A stretch of DNA of 64,000 nt from Actinostola sp. cb2023. Its lineage: Eukaryota; Cnidaria; Anthozoa; Actiniaria; Actinostolidae. The notes under the pieces were generated by a model. The model searched no databases and was not told the DNA's origin. It worked only from the letters and a program-made list of their open reading frames with translations. Each line of letters starts with the position of its first letter. The stretch's first letter is position 1. Shown here piece after piece: positions 18,499 to 30,687 of this stretch. The DNA lies in assembly GCA_033675265.1 (NCBI GenBank), contig JAUJYZ010000458.1:1-64000 (forward strand), given 5' to 3'. The translations under genes and the position numbers were made by a program.

Positions 18499-21405
18499 AT
18501 GAAATCTATGCTGATCCTTGTTCTGCTTGTGGTTGTCGCGGTGGGGCTTGCTACAGCCAGGCCCAGGGATTTTGAGGGGGATTTGTACCCACAGCTGCGT
18601 GAAAGAGAACTTCGCGGTAGGTGGACATAACAATAACATAATTTTACTCCTTATAGATAGGTAGATAGGCAGGTCCACATCAGGACTTAAGTCTTGCGTC
18701 ATTGTAACCCAACCTGCAAAACAAATAAACCATGTATGTATGTATGCATGTATTTATGTATGTATAACATTTATTCCCCTCAAACAATGCGCCACCAATA
18801 TATCCGAGAACGAATCAAGTTTTTTGGTATGAACTTTAAACCCATAGATACAAATTAAAGCTTGTTGGGTAGGACTGTATTTGCAAGATTTATACTAAAC
18901 TCGGCTCCCGTTCTGAGCCTTAGATTTTGCTTTGTTGTGCTTGTTCATATTGGAACGCCTTTTGGAACGTTACCCTCTTGAAAAAAAAACCTTATTACTA
19001 GTAGTTTCTAATAGAAAGTGAAATGCTGCGATGTATCGATTCAATGTGTGGTTCCTGATTTGGTTTGTTTGCGTGACTGATTTGTTCCCGTAGCTGCCAC
19101 AATATGTCAGTGAACTCGATCACTGGCAGTCAGCGATAGCATGGCTGTATCTCGGATGATTTGTCTTTAAAGAACATCCAAGTACATCCTGTCTCCTAGC
19201 CTCCTTTGCAGACGTTTTAGTTGATTCGCTTTTCTCTCAACTCACAGTCCTCATGCATTGTCGGCATTTAAACATTACGTCCTACCCAACAAGCTTTAAT
19301 TTGTACATGTATGTATGCCTTGGGTTTAAAGTTCAGACCAACATACGGCATTAATTGTCTAAACTCCTAACCTTGCAAGGATCTATTCAGATCCTCCTAT
19401 AGTGTCTTACAGGAAGGACAACCTCTCTCAAATATCTCTTAGCGAGAGTTAAACTATACCTTCCACTTAAAGTGCCTATGAAACGAAAAAACAGACCCCG
19501 TTTTTATTTGCTACTACGAAAGTTTGCTATTTGCTTGTTTACATGGCGTTAATAAAAAGTGAATTGAGCTTCAGGAACATTTTTTATTTCGCGCACGAAG
19601 TTGGGCATTTTGGGTTTCAAAGTGCGACAATTCCCGCTCGGTCAAACTATAGAAATGTGACGTCATAAGTTGTGCAAACAAAGGCATACACAATTTATGA
19701 CGTCACCGAGCCATTGTCAAGGGCCCAGTCTCTTGTCGCACATTTTGGTTGAAAATGATAATTTTCGAACCGCGAAAAGAACTGAAATGTTCGCACGCTC
19801 AAACGGTCAATGTTTAAATACAGCAAATGTTCAGAGAAAGACCAAACAACAATAATGTACAATAAAAACAAGGGTCGACATTTCGTTTCATGGACACTTT
19901 AAAGATAACAACCAGGTTTTGAAAACGAGAAATGTAGAATGTGAATGGCAATGCCTAACTATACACATGTTACCCGGGCAGAAAAAAAACAAAACAAAAA
20001 CAACAAGAGAAGAAAAACAAGAGGTGGTTCACGTGAAACTGACTGTGCGGTAAAGCAAAATCCTCCGATGCCAAGGTCTTTTCTGGTGCCAAGGTCTTAA
20101 AATTAAAAACAAATAATAAAACACGAATAAAGAACAAAATCAGCCAATCAAACATACAAACAAACATAAAAAGATCAGTGGATTTTGCTTGAAACCGGCC
20201 ATGGTTCCGTTCATGGCTGGGATTCAAATGTTTAGTGTTTTAGAATTGATTTGTCTTAACATTGATATTTTGCAGTGGAGAAGCGTGGTGGTAATTGCGC
20301 TCAGGACGACAGGCATTGCCCGCCTGGATTTTACTGCAGTAAGTTATGTCATATATTATTTTTCCGTTAACAATAACAAATACGTAATTTTATAAAGTCT
20401 GATATTCTGATGCGGTGGCTTAACATCGTGTATATAAGTTGTAGAAACCTTTTTGCCAGATTACTAGATTACAAGGTTGATATTTGCACACAAGAGAATG
20501 ATGGTTTATCATGTAATTTCAAAACTCATAGGACAAACAATGATTATATATCTGGAAAGAGCTCCGCAGTCGTTGAAATTAGTAAAAAATGTGAAGTTTG
20601 GAAAATATCGCTTCATAAATTGCGAAGATATGAATTTTCAAAATTCGAAAGTTTATATGATATGAAAACCGTTGGAAATTTACGCTGGTACAACAAAGGT
20701 TTATTTTTGAAAATCTATATCTTCGCAATTTGTGACTGAGCGATATTTCCCAAACTGTACTTCACATTTTTACTAATTTCAAAGAGCTCTTTCCAGATAT
20801 GATGATCATATTTTTGTCCTATGAGTTTTGAAATTACATGATAAACCCTCATTGCACAAGGGCGCCTTTTGTATACTAGAGCAGTGGTTTCAATAAATCT
20901 GGGCATTACTAACTACACCATTACACACTATTAGACACTCACTGGTTTTTTTTTCATCTAATAAACACTGACAGCTAATTAGTAGTGCCCCAGATTTATT
21001 GGAATCACTCTTTATCAATTAAAAACAAACTGACGTCACCAAGTTACCATATCACGATAACTCGCAACTGCGAAGCTCAAATCACAAAACTACTGAACCA
21101 TCCCGCTATTCACTTCATGTGTAATCGATTTTCAAAATAAAAAATAATAGTTCGCATACACTTTGAATAAAATGTTAAGACGATAGTAAAATCAATTAAT
21201 AACCGAGGATTTTTATTTTTTGAAACAAAAAAAACCAGGATATTTTTTTCTTCTCCACAAACTACAACGTGACAGTTTATGTCTAGTTGTTATGATTGAT
21301 ATTGTTATTGTTCAATATCGCCCAGCGAGCATACTACTAACACATTTTGTTTTTACTTTGCTTTCAGACGGACAGATGTGTTTCGTTTACACTAAAAAAC
21401 TGTAG
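18499..21405 (+). CDS. Secreted four-cysteine prepropeptide, three exons (complete copy)
   Basis: Exons are 18499-18616, 20276-20338 and 21368-21405; introns begin GTAGGT and GTAAGT and end in CAG, and phases 1 and 1 match. The product is about 72 residues. Residues 1-20 form a signal peptide (Leu/Val core, ending LATA). Residues 21-43 form a charged propeptide ending in the dibasic VEKR. The mature peptide is about 29 residues, starting GGNC, with Cys spacing C-x6-C-x5-C-x4-C, including CPPGFYC, and a KKL end. Expected to be processed in the secretory pathway by a Kex2/furin-like protease. A pyrimidine tract plus CAG at 18485 suggests a 5'-UTR exon upstream. Neurotoxin-like, antimicrobial or neuropeptide roles are all possible; none is shown by the sequence. 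Confidence 0.8.
19469..19900. mobile_element. MITE with AAAGTGCC TIRs, copy 2 (in intron 1)
   Basis: Same element as 325-759, lying within intron 1 of the complete peptide gene. It carries the paired TGACGTCA octamers, at about 19660 and 19700. Confidence 0.72.
20505..20860. mobile_element. Foldback element in intron 2
   Basis: The left half (GGTTTATCATGTAATTTCAA...) reappears inverted at the right end (...TTGAAATTACATGATAAACC), with arms of roughly 150 bp around a short loop near 20680-20705. Duplicate in arm B at about 56035-56405, where the loop differs (an extra GGCAAGAGTTGCC). Non-coding. Confidence 0.7.
20884..21015. mobile_element. Short TIR MITE in intron 2
   Basis: About 130 bp with inverted ends built on TTCAATAAATCTGGGC and GCCCCAGATTTATTGGAA. 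Duplicate near 55875-56005. Non-coding. Confidence 0.55.
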
Positions 21406-21414
21406 TAAATCCTC

Positions 21415-21420
21415 AATAAA
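21415..21420 (+). promoter_or_regulatory. Poly(A) signal AATAAA of the peptide gene
   Basis: AATAAA begins ten bases after the TAG stop of exon 3, implying a very short 3' UTR. It is removed in arm B by the same 57-bp deletion that removes exon 3. Confidence 0.6.
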
Positions 21421-21734
21421 ATAACATGTTTCAGTTAATTACATTGTGTGATACATTCGCGACACGGCGTTTAGAAACCGATAAGCGGAAATTGGGTTGC
21501 TAACCAGGAAGTTTCGCCACAGCGAGGGAACGGTTTCTGTACCTCTCTCATCCGTAAAATGCTCTCTGTTTTTATAGCCTCCTCAACCTCCGTGCAGACT
21601 TTTCAAAAAATAACCATAAACAGAGAATGGGCTTCCTGTGGCAAACTAGATAGACTGGGGCGAGTGTGAGCTGTCCTCAAATGAGAGAGATGCCTGCGGA
21701 CAAGGCTAGGGTTCTTCACCATTTATTTTATTCA

Positions 21735-22015
21735 ATCTACCTAAGATGGACTTCCTTTTTGCGGCCATTTTGGACGATTTTTGACCAATTTGCATGGGCA
21801 ATAACCTACCCAAAATGACCATTTTCAACGATTTTTGACCATTTTGCATGAGCTATAACCCACAAAAAATGACCATTTTCAACGATTTTTGACCATTTTG
21901 ATAGCCCCACCAAAAATGATCATTTTGTACGATGTTTGACTATCTTGTATGGGCTATAACCCACCAATTTCCTTGTGAAGGAAAACTTGCTCGTGTAGAT
22001 GACAAAAATTAAATT
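21735..22015 (+). repeat. Minisatellite, ~57-60 bp units
   Basis: Four to five imperfect units built on AAAATGACCATTTTCAACG-ATTTTTGACCATTTTGCATG plus GGGCTATAACCCACC. Arm B holds a shorter version at about 54960-55190. Confidence 0.65.
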
Positions 22016-22098
22016 GTCAATTTTTCCTTGTCAAGGAAAACTTGTTCGTGTAGATGCGGCTTCATCCGCCATTGCTGAACATGAACACTAGCTCTAAC

Positions 22099-22385
22099 CC
22101 CCAGGGTGAGTACTCAGGGGCATCAGTGACGGGGAGGTGCGAATGAGGCCAAATTTGTTAACCCCCCAAAAGTCCATTACACAAAAACAAGACCCTAAAA
22201 AAGTCCCAACGGCCCAAAATCGTAATCCCCAAAAAGTCCAATTTTTCTCCGCTTAAAATCGAGAACGGTAGGATATTATTATTATCAACCCCCCCCCCAA
22301 AAAAAAGTCCCAAGCCGCGAATCTCAAACCCCAAAAAGGTATTCGCACCTCCTCGTCACTGATACTCCCTGAGTACTCCCCCTGG
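22099..22385. mobile_element. MITE with CCCAGGG...CCCTGG TIRs and 8-bp target duplication
   Basis: The ends contain GAGTACTCAGGGGCATCAGTGA-like text repeated inverted at the right. Flanks are GCTCTAAC (22091-22098) and GCTCTAAT (22386-22393), an 8-bp duplication with one mismatch, as for hAT elements. The interior is rich in AAAAGTCC-type runs. Arm B copy: 54583-54853. Confidence 0.65.
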
Positions 22386-22393
22386 GCTCTAAT

Positions 22394-23157
22394 CCCTTCA
22401 CACAAGATCGATATTGACCAAGTTCAAAATCTCGCAAAAACAGAAAAATATTTGCCTCGACTAATCATAGAATCTAGCTATTGAAATCATCTACACCCTT
22501 TTCTCAGACCTCGTTTAATTTCAGCATGCATGCTACAAATCGTGACGTCAAATCCAAAATGGCCGCGGTGCGATTATAGCGATTATAGTGTAAGATACAA
22601 ATCAGATATACAACGCGCAGAAAAGTATTACCAGCCTTTTATAATTTCAACTGATTGGAACATTAACAATAACTATTTATCTCTTATTTTGAGATATTTA
22701 CTACTTTTGGCAATGCATTCCGTTATGTTTACACGAGAGAGGGACAGCCCTAGCGCTAGGATCTTCATCTTCAAAAAACAAAAACAAAAAGTTTTGTGCG
22801 TTTGGCAGTATATTGTAAAAAAAAATAGAGATCAAAGTTACTTCACGCAACTTAAACCGGGGGTTCCGAGAATTTACCACAGGGATCCAAAGATCTAGAG
22901 TTTGTCTGTCAAAGCGGACTACTTGAGCCGTATAGAGTGTAGTTATCATTAAGAAACTCTACCAAACTCAACGATGACGTTCACACGTACAATTATACCA
23001 ACCCGGTATATAAAACATGCGACAAAAAACGTCTAACAAAACTATTAAATCACAGAGCTACACAGCGGTCAAAAGGGAATATTGGTCAGCGGTTTGCCGT
23101 TCTTATGACGTCATTTCCGATGGGCGCTAGGTATTTCATAGCAATATAACCTTTGTA
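22394..23157. other. Intergenic DNA without gene
   Basis: AT-rich. ORFs of 82-122 codons on both strands are mutual shadows and differ in frame between arms A and B. Nothing recognised. Confidence 0.45.
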
Positions 23158-23162
23158 GAAAA

Positions 23163-24199
23163 TGTTAGTTTTAAAACGCATAGTTATACTTCCTCAGAAA
23201 TTTTTAGTACATGACGAAAGTCACTAGTCATGCATGTTGTAACGCGCTTAATCTGCCGCACCAAGTTAGTTAAATAATCTACTTCCTTTATACGTGGTAC
23301 CGTGAGGAACCCTTTTAGTTAGATAAGATGGATGTGCACAAGTAGTTTCCGGAACGCACAAACATAGCCGCACGTATTAGTCATTGATTATCCCACGTTA
23401 GAATTCAATGTCCGCAAGGAAATGCCTTCAAGCTAAATCATCGTGACGTAAATGCGCCTAGAGCACGTTCGTATAACTATAAATCTAAGTTTCTATAGAG
23501 TACAATTCAGTTTAGTGTGGACGCTACCCTGTATGGGCTTTATGGGCATTTTGGCCAACTCTACGTTCTATCCACATTCTACTCAATTCTACTCTATCTG
23601 CTATTTCAACCAAGTCGCTACATCAACCTTAGTGCAAGCGTAAACCAAAGTAAGTGTTGAACTTCTTCTTATCACGTTAGTTAAAATCACAAGAGTACTA
23701 TGGCAAGGAGCATCAAGAAATGTTGTTATGCTATTTTAGTTATATTTAGCCAGTCAAAGCCATAGAATTTGTCGCTCAACACGAGTTAACTTCAAGTTGA
23801 TTTATCTGTAACACTGTGAGAAGATCAGTATCATTTATATCACGCATGTATCCTATATTCTATACGATTTATGTTGTTAGTAATTATTCCATGAGCTATG
23901 TCAATTTACGTTATGCATGTTAATTAAGTTAGAGTATGTTTACTATCGTATTTCAGTTCGAACCTACAATATTCTACAATAGCTACAATAGCTACAATCT
24001 ACAACTCTACAATTTGCTACGACTACACAGCGGAATTGTCGCTAAGTCACGTAATCTACATTGTCTATAAACATTGAACAGTCATTAAAGTCATTGTAAT
24101 CTATTTGTGGAGTTCGGATTCATTCGCTCTTGCACCACGCTACCCCTGTGATTGGAGATTTATGAGTAAAGCGCAACCTCTAGGAATCTGGCAATTACA
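23163..24199 (+). repeat. 5' LTR
   Basis: Has a TATAAAT box at about 23478-23484. A 64-codon ORF inside it is duplicated in the 3' LTR and is not a gene. A primer-binding site right after 24199 was not recognised. Confidence 0.92.
23478..23484 (+). promoter_or_regulatory. Candidate TATA box of the LTR promoter
   Basis: TATAAAT in the middle of the 5' LTR, followed within about 35 bases by ATTCAGTTTAGTGTGGACG, a plausible start region. Identical in the 3' LTR. Confidence 0.35.
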
Positions 24200-24470
24200 T
24201 TAGTTCGAATTTGACTGCGAATTTGTGAAGGAATTCGAAGAATTTGACTAACCAAAGAGAACTGACCCTGCAATTGCTATCCGATACTTGGATAAGGGAA
24301 TCGCCTAGCAAACGTCATTTGACAACCGGATGTGACTTGGCTTGCATGTAGTCACGCACAAATCAAGTCTGACAAGATTAAGAGATCACTTCCGATCCGA
24401 TAACACTTTAATCTGTCTTGAAAGACACACGATTATAGCTAATTATAGCAAAAAGGAACTATCAGATACC

Positions 24471-27370
24471 ATGGCAACCGAAACGGACCTAAAAGGAATG
24501 CGAGGACACGCGAGAGGAGTCGTTACAAAGAAAAAATAAAAGAAATAATAAATCTGATGACGGATGAAGATAATGTCGAAATTGTAAACGAAAAGGTCCA
24601 TCAATTGCGTGAAAAATTCAACAACCTTCAAACGGCACATGAAGCATTCCACAGCCTACTAACTGATGAAGATTCTATTCAGGAATCAATAAATTACTTT
24701 CACCAAACGTCAGAACAGGTTAAGCAGCTACAAGAAAACATTGACGTTTGGGTAACCGGGATAGAAACCTCCCAGCTGATGAGATCTATGGATGTACGTC
24801 CAGAGGATTCAGTCAGCAACATCAGCTCGCGACATGGGTCGAAAACATCGTCGCGAAGATCAAGGTCCAGTTCGGTGCGAAGCAGTGCCGTATCAGACGC
24901 ACGAGCAATGGCCGCCGCCAAGAAAGCCATTTTGGGAGCTGAGGCTGCCACCCTGCAAAGGCTCCACCAAATCGAGGAGGAAGAATTACGTCTCCGCCAA
25001 AGAAAAAAGGAATTAAAGCTGCAAACGGAGATGGCAAAGGCAGACGCTGAGGAATTAGCCTACGCCCAAGCCGAACAGCGCGAGACGGCAGGGAATACCA
25101 GAAGTGCGTTCCTTGAGGAAGGGTACAAGCTACGATGTACAGTACCTCCCCCCATGGTAGAAGACACCCAAGGATCCCCAGCAGCAGTTGTACCTGATGC
25201 AGCTCCGAGAAGACCATTAGATCCTCCAAAAGACGAGTCTACCGCAATCAAGCCACAACCGCATATGTACGGGCCACGCCCTCCAATGGTAGACAACCCC
25301 CTGATCCTATGCCCTCAGGTGTCAGAGACCCCCCTGACAAGTCAGCATACAAAGAGCACAAACGCACACAAGTGGAAGTACGATACGTCTCAGCAACCTA
25401 GTCAAAATCCATCAGCGAGCAATACCCGATACGCCAGTACATTACCTTTGGCATTGCAGCACCCCCCGTACCAAACGAATGATTACATGCAGCAAATGAT
25501 GCTACAACAACAAGAGGCAATCATGTCCTTGACTTTACCGCAGCCAGATCTTCCTGTCTTCAGCGGCGATCCAGTCGAATACTGTGATTTCATACGAGCA
25601 TTTGAAAACCTTATAGAAAGGAAGACGAGAAATCCTAGCTCACGTCTGTATTACCTCCTCCAGTACACAGCAGGACAAGTACAAGACCTGGTGCGATCCT
25701 GTCTAGCAATGAGAGAAGAGACTGGGTACACAGAGGCAAGAAAGTTACTAGCGGAGAGGTATGGACAACCGTATAAGATCGCAACCGCGTACGTTGACCG
25801 TGTGATTAACGGCCAGCCTATTCGAGCCGAGGATGGTCCCGCGCTACAGAAGTTTTCTATCTTGCTAACAAGTTGCAATAACACCTTGAAAGAAATAGGA
25901 TACCTAAGCCGGTTAGAGAACCCCGAGAGCCTTCGAAAAATAGTAGATCGGCTTCCCTACTCTTTGAAACTTAAGTGGCGCGAAGCAGCAGATTCTATAA
26001 CACAAAAGGGAAAAAGAGATCCGACTATGAAGGACATGACAGAGTTTGTAGAAGCCAGGTCGAGAGTGGCCAACCATCCGATCTTTGGTAAGATATCAAG
26101 CGACCTCCAAAGATCAAGCAATCTCAATAGCAACAAGCCAAGAAGAGGGGCAGTGTCATTCGCTGCAGAAGCCAACCCTCAGCAACCGCAACCAAGAAAC
26201 GCAGAACGGAAAAGAGTGAAATGTCCGTCTTGTGATAAAGATCATTGGCTCTCACAGTGCGACGACTTCAAGAAACTGAATCTAGAAGATCGTTATAAGT
26301 TAGTACGAGCCAAAAGACTATGTCTAAATTGTTTAGTCTCTGGACACTTTGTTCATGAGTGTCCAAAGAAAAGCTTCTGTCGTATACAAGGTTGTACGAA
26401 GAAGCACTCTACCTTTCTGCACGATAAGGAGCAGAAAGAAATGCAACCAAAAGCCAGTCATGTTAATACAACAGACGCAAACAACGGAGCAAGCAACACT
26501 GGTGAATCCGCAGCAACGAACGGCTATGTCAAGACTGAGACATTCCAAACTTCAAAGAGTTCATCGGTCGTAGGTTTTTCCATTGTTCCCGTTGAAGTAA
26601 ATGCTATGGGTCAGGATAAGAAAGTGCTAACGTATGCATTTTTAGATTCTGGGTCCAATACCTCCTTTTGTACGAAGGAACTCATGCGAAAGCTCGATGT
26701 AAAGGGAAAGGCAACCAGTCTTTCTCTTACCACAATGCAAATAGTGAACAAGCAAATTGAATGTTCATTAGTGAGCTTAGAAGTCACTAATCTAAGCAAC
26801 AGCAACAAAGTAAAGCTACCAATGGTGTACTCAAGGTCCAGTCTTCCCGTATCGACTGACACCATCGGCACTCAAGAAGATGTCGACCGCTGGCCACATC
26901 TTAAGGGGATTAAGATCCCAAGCATCGAGGCAGAAATCGGCCTCCTGATAGGCAGTGATGCGCCGCAAATATTGCAGCCAAAAGAAGTAAGGGAAAGCGA
27001 GAACGGCGGACCCTATGCTACGCGAACCGTCCTTGGATGGGTTATAAATGGGCCCTTGGGACGAGAGAAAAACAAGGCCGCTACCGCAAACTTCGTTGAT
27101 TCCGACACTGAGTTAAGCAAGCAATTCAGTGAGTATTGCAACTTAGAATTCAACGATTCTACGTATGAACCGAAAACATCTATGTCCCAAAACGATCGTC
27201 GAGCATTAGAAATCATGCAAACTACTACAGTAAAGCTAGAAGATAATCATTATGAAATTGCGCTACCATGGAAAAACGATCCGCCATGTCTACACGACAA
27301 CAAATCACAAGCTGAACGCAGACTACAGCTGTTGAAAAAAACGCCTGCAGAAGGATCCAGTTGTTCTTGA
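24471..27370 (+). CDS. gag-pro: BEL/Pao gag and aspartic protease (frameshifted at both ends)
   Basis: The likely native start is ATG 24471 ([12 protein letters not shown]..., in a frame that stops at 24539). A run of six A at 24531-24536 then puts it out of phase with the long frame that opens with ATG 24557. Residues from 24557: N-terminal coiled-coil-like region; Gln/Glu/Arg-rich 100-190; Pao gag core from [12 protein letters not shown] (335) to about 520; zinc-knuckle-like Cys/His cluster from CPSCDKDHW (556) through [14 protein letters not shown]; pepsin-like protease motif LDSGSNTSF (D697). The frame is lost after seven A at 27335-27341; six A would continue into the RT frame. The protein assembles particles and processes the polyprotein. 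Confidence 0.88.
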
Positions 27371-28313
27371 GAAGTACAAGGATTTCATGGATAATCTCCT
27401 GAGTAAGAATCATGCTAGAAAGCTGAGCAGCAAAGATCTTGCACAGACTGCTGAAGCCTGGTATCTACCGCACCATCCCGTCTTCCATCCTCAGAAGCCA
27501 GGCAAGGTACGTGTGGTGTTTGATTGCTCAGCCAAATACCGAGGCTCCTCACTCAATGACCAGCTCTTACAGGGGCCGGACCTGACTAACACGCTAATCG
27601 GAGTTCTCACGCGATTCCGTCAAGAGCAAGTTGCCTTTATGTCAGATATTGAAGCGATATTTTACCAGGTTCGCGTTCGTCCTAGTGACTGCAAATACTT
27701 GCGCTTCCTTTGGTGGCCCGACGGCAACATGGAAAGGGAACCACATGAGTATCAGATGTCAGTCCATTTGTTCGGTGGTGCTTCATCCCCAAGTTGTGCA
27801 AACTACGCCCTCAAGAAAACCGCTGAAGACAACAAGGACTATTTCGACCATGAAACAGTCCAGACAGTAAAGGGAAATTTCTACGTTGACGATTGTCTGC
27901 GCTCTATCGCAACAGAACCAGAAGCCGTTCGCCTAGTGAGTCAACTTCGCGAATTATTATCGAAAGGAGGATTCCATCTTACGAAATGGATATCCAACTC
28001 TAAGGAAGTCATCGATTCTGTCCCTGCATCAGAAAGAGCAGCATCAGTGAAGGATCTAGACTTCGATAACGCCGTGTTAACGGAAAGAGCGTTAGGTGTC
28101 CAATGGAATGTTCACGTCGACACATTCAGCTACAAAATCGCAAGCAAAGAAAAGCCTGCTACAAGACGAGGAATCTTGTCAATAGTCAGTTCAGTGTATG
28201 ACCCACTGGGGTTTGTATCACCGTGCATACTATTGGCCAAGATAATATTACAAGATCTGTGTTCGAAGGGTCTTGCAATTTGGATGGGACGACAAAATTC
28301 CCGAGTACGATAA
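27342..28313 (+). CDS. pol: BEL/Pao reverse transcriptase
   Basis: Continuation of the polyprotein in a second frame from the A-run; the first ATG is 27387. Counting from 27387: [15 protein letters not shown] (about 36-50), catalytic Asp in FMSDIEAIF (D87), [19 protein letters not shown] at 166-169, then the Pao thumb region ([16 protein letters not shown]). It runs out of frame near 28265-28275; the stop at 28313 is an artefact of that shift. Copies RNA to cDNA in the particle. Confidence 0.9.
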   Translation, partial: RLQKDPVVLEKYKDFMDNLLSKNHARKLSSKDLAQTAEAWYLPHHPVFHPQKPGKVRVVFDCSAKYRGSSLNDQLLQGPDLTNTLIGVLTRFRQEQVAFMSDIEAIFYQVRVRPSDCKYLRFLWWPDGNMEREPHEYQMSVHLFGGASSPSCANYALKKTAEDNKDYFDHETVQTVKGNFYVDDCLRSIATEPEAVRLVSQLRELLSKGGFHLTKWISNSKEVIDSVPASERAASVKDLDFDNAVLTERALGVQWNVHVDTFSYKIASKEKPATRRGILSIVSSVYDPLGFVSPCILLAKIILQDLCSKGLAIWMGRQNSRVR

Positions 28314-30546
28314 ACAGAGATGGGAATCCTGGCTCAGCGATCTTCCAAAACTAGAGCAATTTTCAATACCACGATGTTTCAAGCCACCAGACTTCACAGA
28401 TGTTCAGCGACGCGAACTTCATCACTTCTCCGATGCTTCAAGTCATGGCTATGGAGCAGTATACTATCTCCGACAGATAGATGCAAGTGGTAAAGTGCAT
28501 TGTTCCCTCGTCACGGCCAAGTCTAGATTAGCCCCCCTTAAAGCAATGACGATTCCAAGAATGGAGTTATCTGCAGCAGTTCTAGCGACAAGATTAGATC
28601 GTATGATTCAACAAGAAATCACAATTACGATCGACAGTTCTACATTCTGGACAGATAGCACCTGCGTTCTACGGTACATAGAGAACAAGGACAAGAGATT
28701 CCAAACCTTTGTCGCCAATCGAGTCGCTGCCATACTGGACCAATCAACAGAAACACAGTGGAAGTACGTCGAGACTTCATTAAATCCTGCAGACGAAGCA
28801 TCCAGAGGGATGACAGTCGATGCATTCTTACATAACAAGCGCTGGACGGATGGCCCAGACTTCCTGAAGCAATCAGAAGAAACATGGCCACAAAGACCTC
28901 CAGATATGGGTCAAATCCCTAACGATGACCCCGAAGTGAAGAAAAGCATCGAAGCATTCGCAATCGAAGTGAGTAATGACAGCGACTACATAAGCAAGGT
29001 CCTAGAGAAGTTCTCCTCGTGGACTAGCCTGAAGAAAATCATAGCATGGATCTTACGCTACAAGAATAATCTACGCAAACAAAGCCAAAGGCGTAAGGCA
29101 AACGAAGTAATCAGTTATCAATCGAAAGTCAACGCAATCATACCTTTAAGTGTTTCCGAGATCAACGACGCAGAAAGAGTGATCGTGAAGTACGTACAGA
29201 AACAAGCCTTCAAGGAAGAATTGTCAATTCTTAATTGCATTGATAAAGAAAACCAAGAATCAAGCAACCAGAGCACAGTGAAGAAGTGCAGCAGCATCTA
29301 TAAGCTCGACCCAATCATGAAAGACAGTCTTCTACGGGTAGGAGGACGTCTACAGCGTGCACCAATCGAGAATGACGCTAAACATCCTATCATTCTTCCC
29401 AAGAAACATCACGTCGTCAAGTTAATCATCAACTACTATCATCGAGCTTCTGCCCATTCTGGAATTGAATACACTCTGTCCCTTATCAGGCAGAAGTATT
29501 GGATTATCGCCGCCAGATCTAGTGTACGCAACGCAGTCAACACGTGTTTCGACTGCCGGCGACGCCAAGCACCAGTTATGCAACAAAAAATGGCAAGCTT
29601 ACCACAGAACCGAACAACGCCCTGCAAGCCACCCTTCACGTACGTGGGAGTGGATTGTTTTGGTCCATTCACAGTTCGTCGTGGAAGGACAACCGCTAAG
29701 AGATACGGCGTATTGTTCACGTGTCTTACCACCCGAGCAATTCATATCGAAGTAGCTTATTCCATGGATACAGAGTCCTTCATCAACTCCCTACGTCGTT
29801 TCGTTGCTAGAAGAGGACAACCAGACGAAATCAGATCGGACACCGGAGGTAACTTTGTGAAAGGCGAAAAGGAGCTACGCATGGCCATCCAAGATTGGAA
29901 CCAAACACAAATCCATGAGTATCTACTGCAACATAACGTGAAGTGGATATTCAACCCACCTGCTGCGTCACACCACGGAGGAGTGTGGGAAAGATGCATA
30001 AGAACTGTAAGGAAAGTAATGAAAGCCTTACTCAAGCAACAAGTTCTCGACGACGAAGGTCTCAACACGCTGATGTGTGAAGTTGAGTCCATTGTCAACG
30101 GAAGACCAATCACTAAAGTATCTGACGACCCAAAGGACCTTGATGCGCTAACACCCAATCATCTACTGCTATTGCGAGCGGGTACGGCAACCCCGCCTGG
30201 AGTGTTCTCCAAGGATGATAACTACACTCGTCGGAGATGGCGCCAAGTCCAGTACCTCAGCAACTTATTCTGGCTTCGCTGGACCAAGGAATACCTACCG
30301 TCGTTGCAACAGCGCCAAAAGTGGAACAAGCCACAGAGAAATCTAGCAGCCGACGACATTGTGCTACTACTTGATGAGAATACGCCCCGCAGCACATGGC
30401 CACTAGGAAGAGTCTTGGAAGTCTACAGCAACAGTAAAGATGGGTTAGTACGCTCAGCGAAGGTGAAGACAAGGACGTCAGTGCTAGTGCGACCCGTGGA
30501 CAAGATTGTTCTACTCGAAGCTACAGAGACGACAAGAAAGGATTAG
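28273..30546 (+). CDS. pol: BEL/Pao RNase H and integrase
   Basis: Third frame of the same polyprotein; the first triplet is TTG, so this is not a real start. Counting from 28273: RNase H-like [13 protein letters not shown] near 51; [13 protein letters not shown]2C2 zinc-binding domain around 370-440 ([12 protein letters not shown] ... CFDCRRRQA); integrase core with D461 (VGVDCFGPF), D523 (SDTGGNF) and E573 (VWERCIRTV); C-terminal region (NHLLLLRAG ... WPLGRV) typical of BEL/Pao. All catalytic residues are present, so the element could have been active apart from the frameshifts. Confidence 0.9.
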   Translation: MQFGWDDKIPEYDKQRWESWLSDLPKLEQFSIPRCFKPPDFTDVQRRELHHFSDASSHGYGAVYYLRQIDASGKVHCSLVTAKSRLAPLKAMTIPRMELSAAVLATRLDRMIQQEITITIDSSTFWTDSTCVLRYIENKDKRFQTFVANRVAAILDQSTETQWKYVETSLNPADEASRGMTVDAFLHNKRWTDGPDFLKQSEETWPQRPPDMGQIPNDDPEVKKSIEAFAIEVSNDSDYISKVLEKFSSWTSLKKIIAWILRYKNNLRKQSQRRKANEVISYQSKVNAIIPLSVSEINDAERVIVKYVQKQAFKEELSILNCIDKENQESSNQSTVKKCSSIYKLDPIMKDSLLRVGGRLQRAPIENDAKHPIILPKKHHVVKLIINYYHRASAHSGIEYTLSLIRQKYWIIAARSSVRNAVNTCFDCRRRQAPVMQQKMASLPQNRTTPCKPPFTYVGVDCFGPFTVRRGRTTAKRYGVLFTCLTTRAIHIEVAYSMDTESFINSLRRFVARRGQPDEIRSDTGGNFVKGEKELRMAIQDWNQTQIHEYLLQHNVKWIFNPPAASHHGGVWERCIRTVRKVMKALLKQQVLDDEGLNTLMCEVESIVNGRPITKVSDDPKDLDALTPNHLLLLRAGTATPPGVFSKDDNYTRRRWRQVQYLSNLFWLRWTKEYLPSLQQRQKWNKPQRNLAADDIVLLLDENTPRSTWPLGRVLEVYSNSKDGLVRSAKVKTRTSVLVRPVDKIVLLEATETTRKD

Positions 30547-30687
30547 ATAGTTTAGATAGCATTATGGACATACAAAGGTAACCATGAACATTACGTATAA
30601 GTTAGTTATAATTGTTACGATTAGCGTTTCAAACCTATTATAGATATGTTAGGTAAAGGCTACGGTAACGCCTTTAAGGGGCCGGAA

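Noticed and set aside
24342..24539. Separate small gene upstream of gag
   Set aside because: From ATG 24471 it is better explained as the true start of gag, separated from the long frame by an A-run indel.
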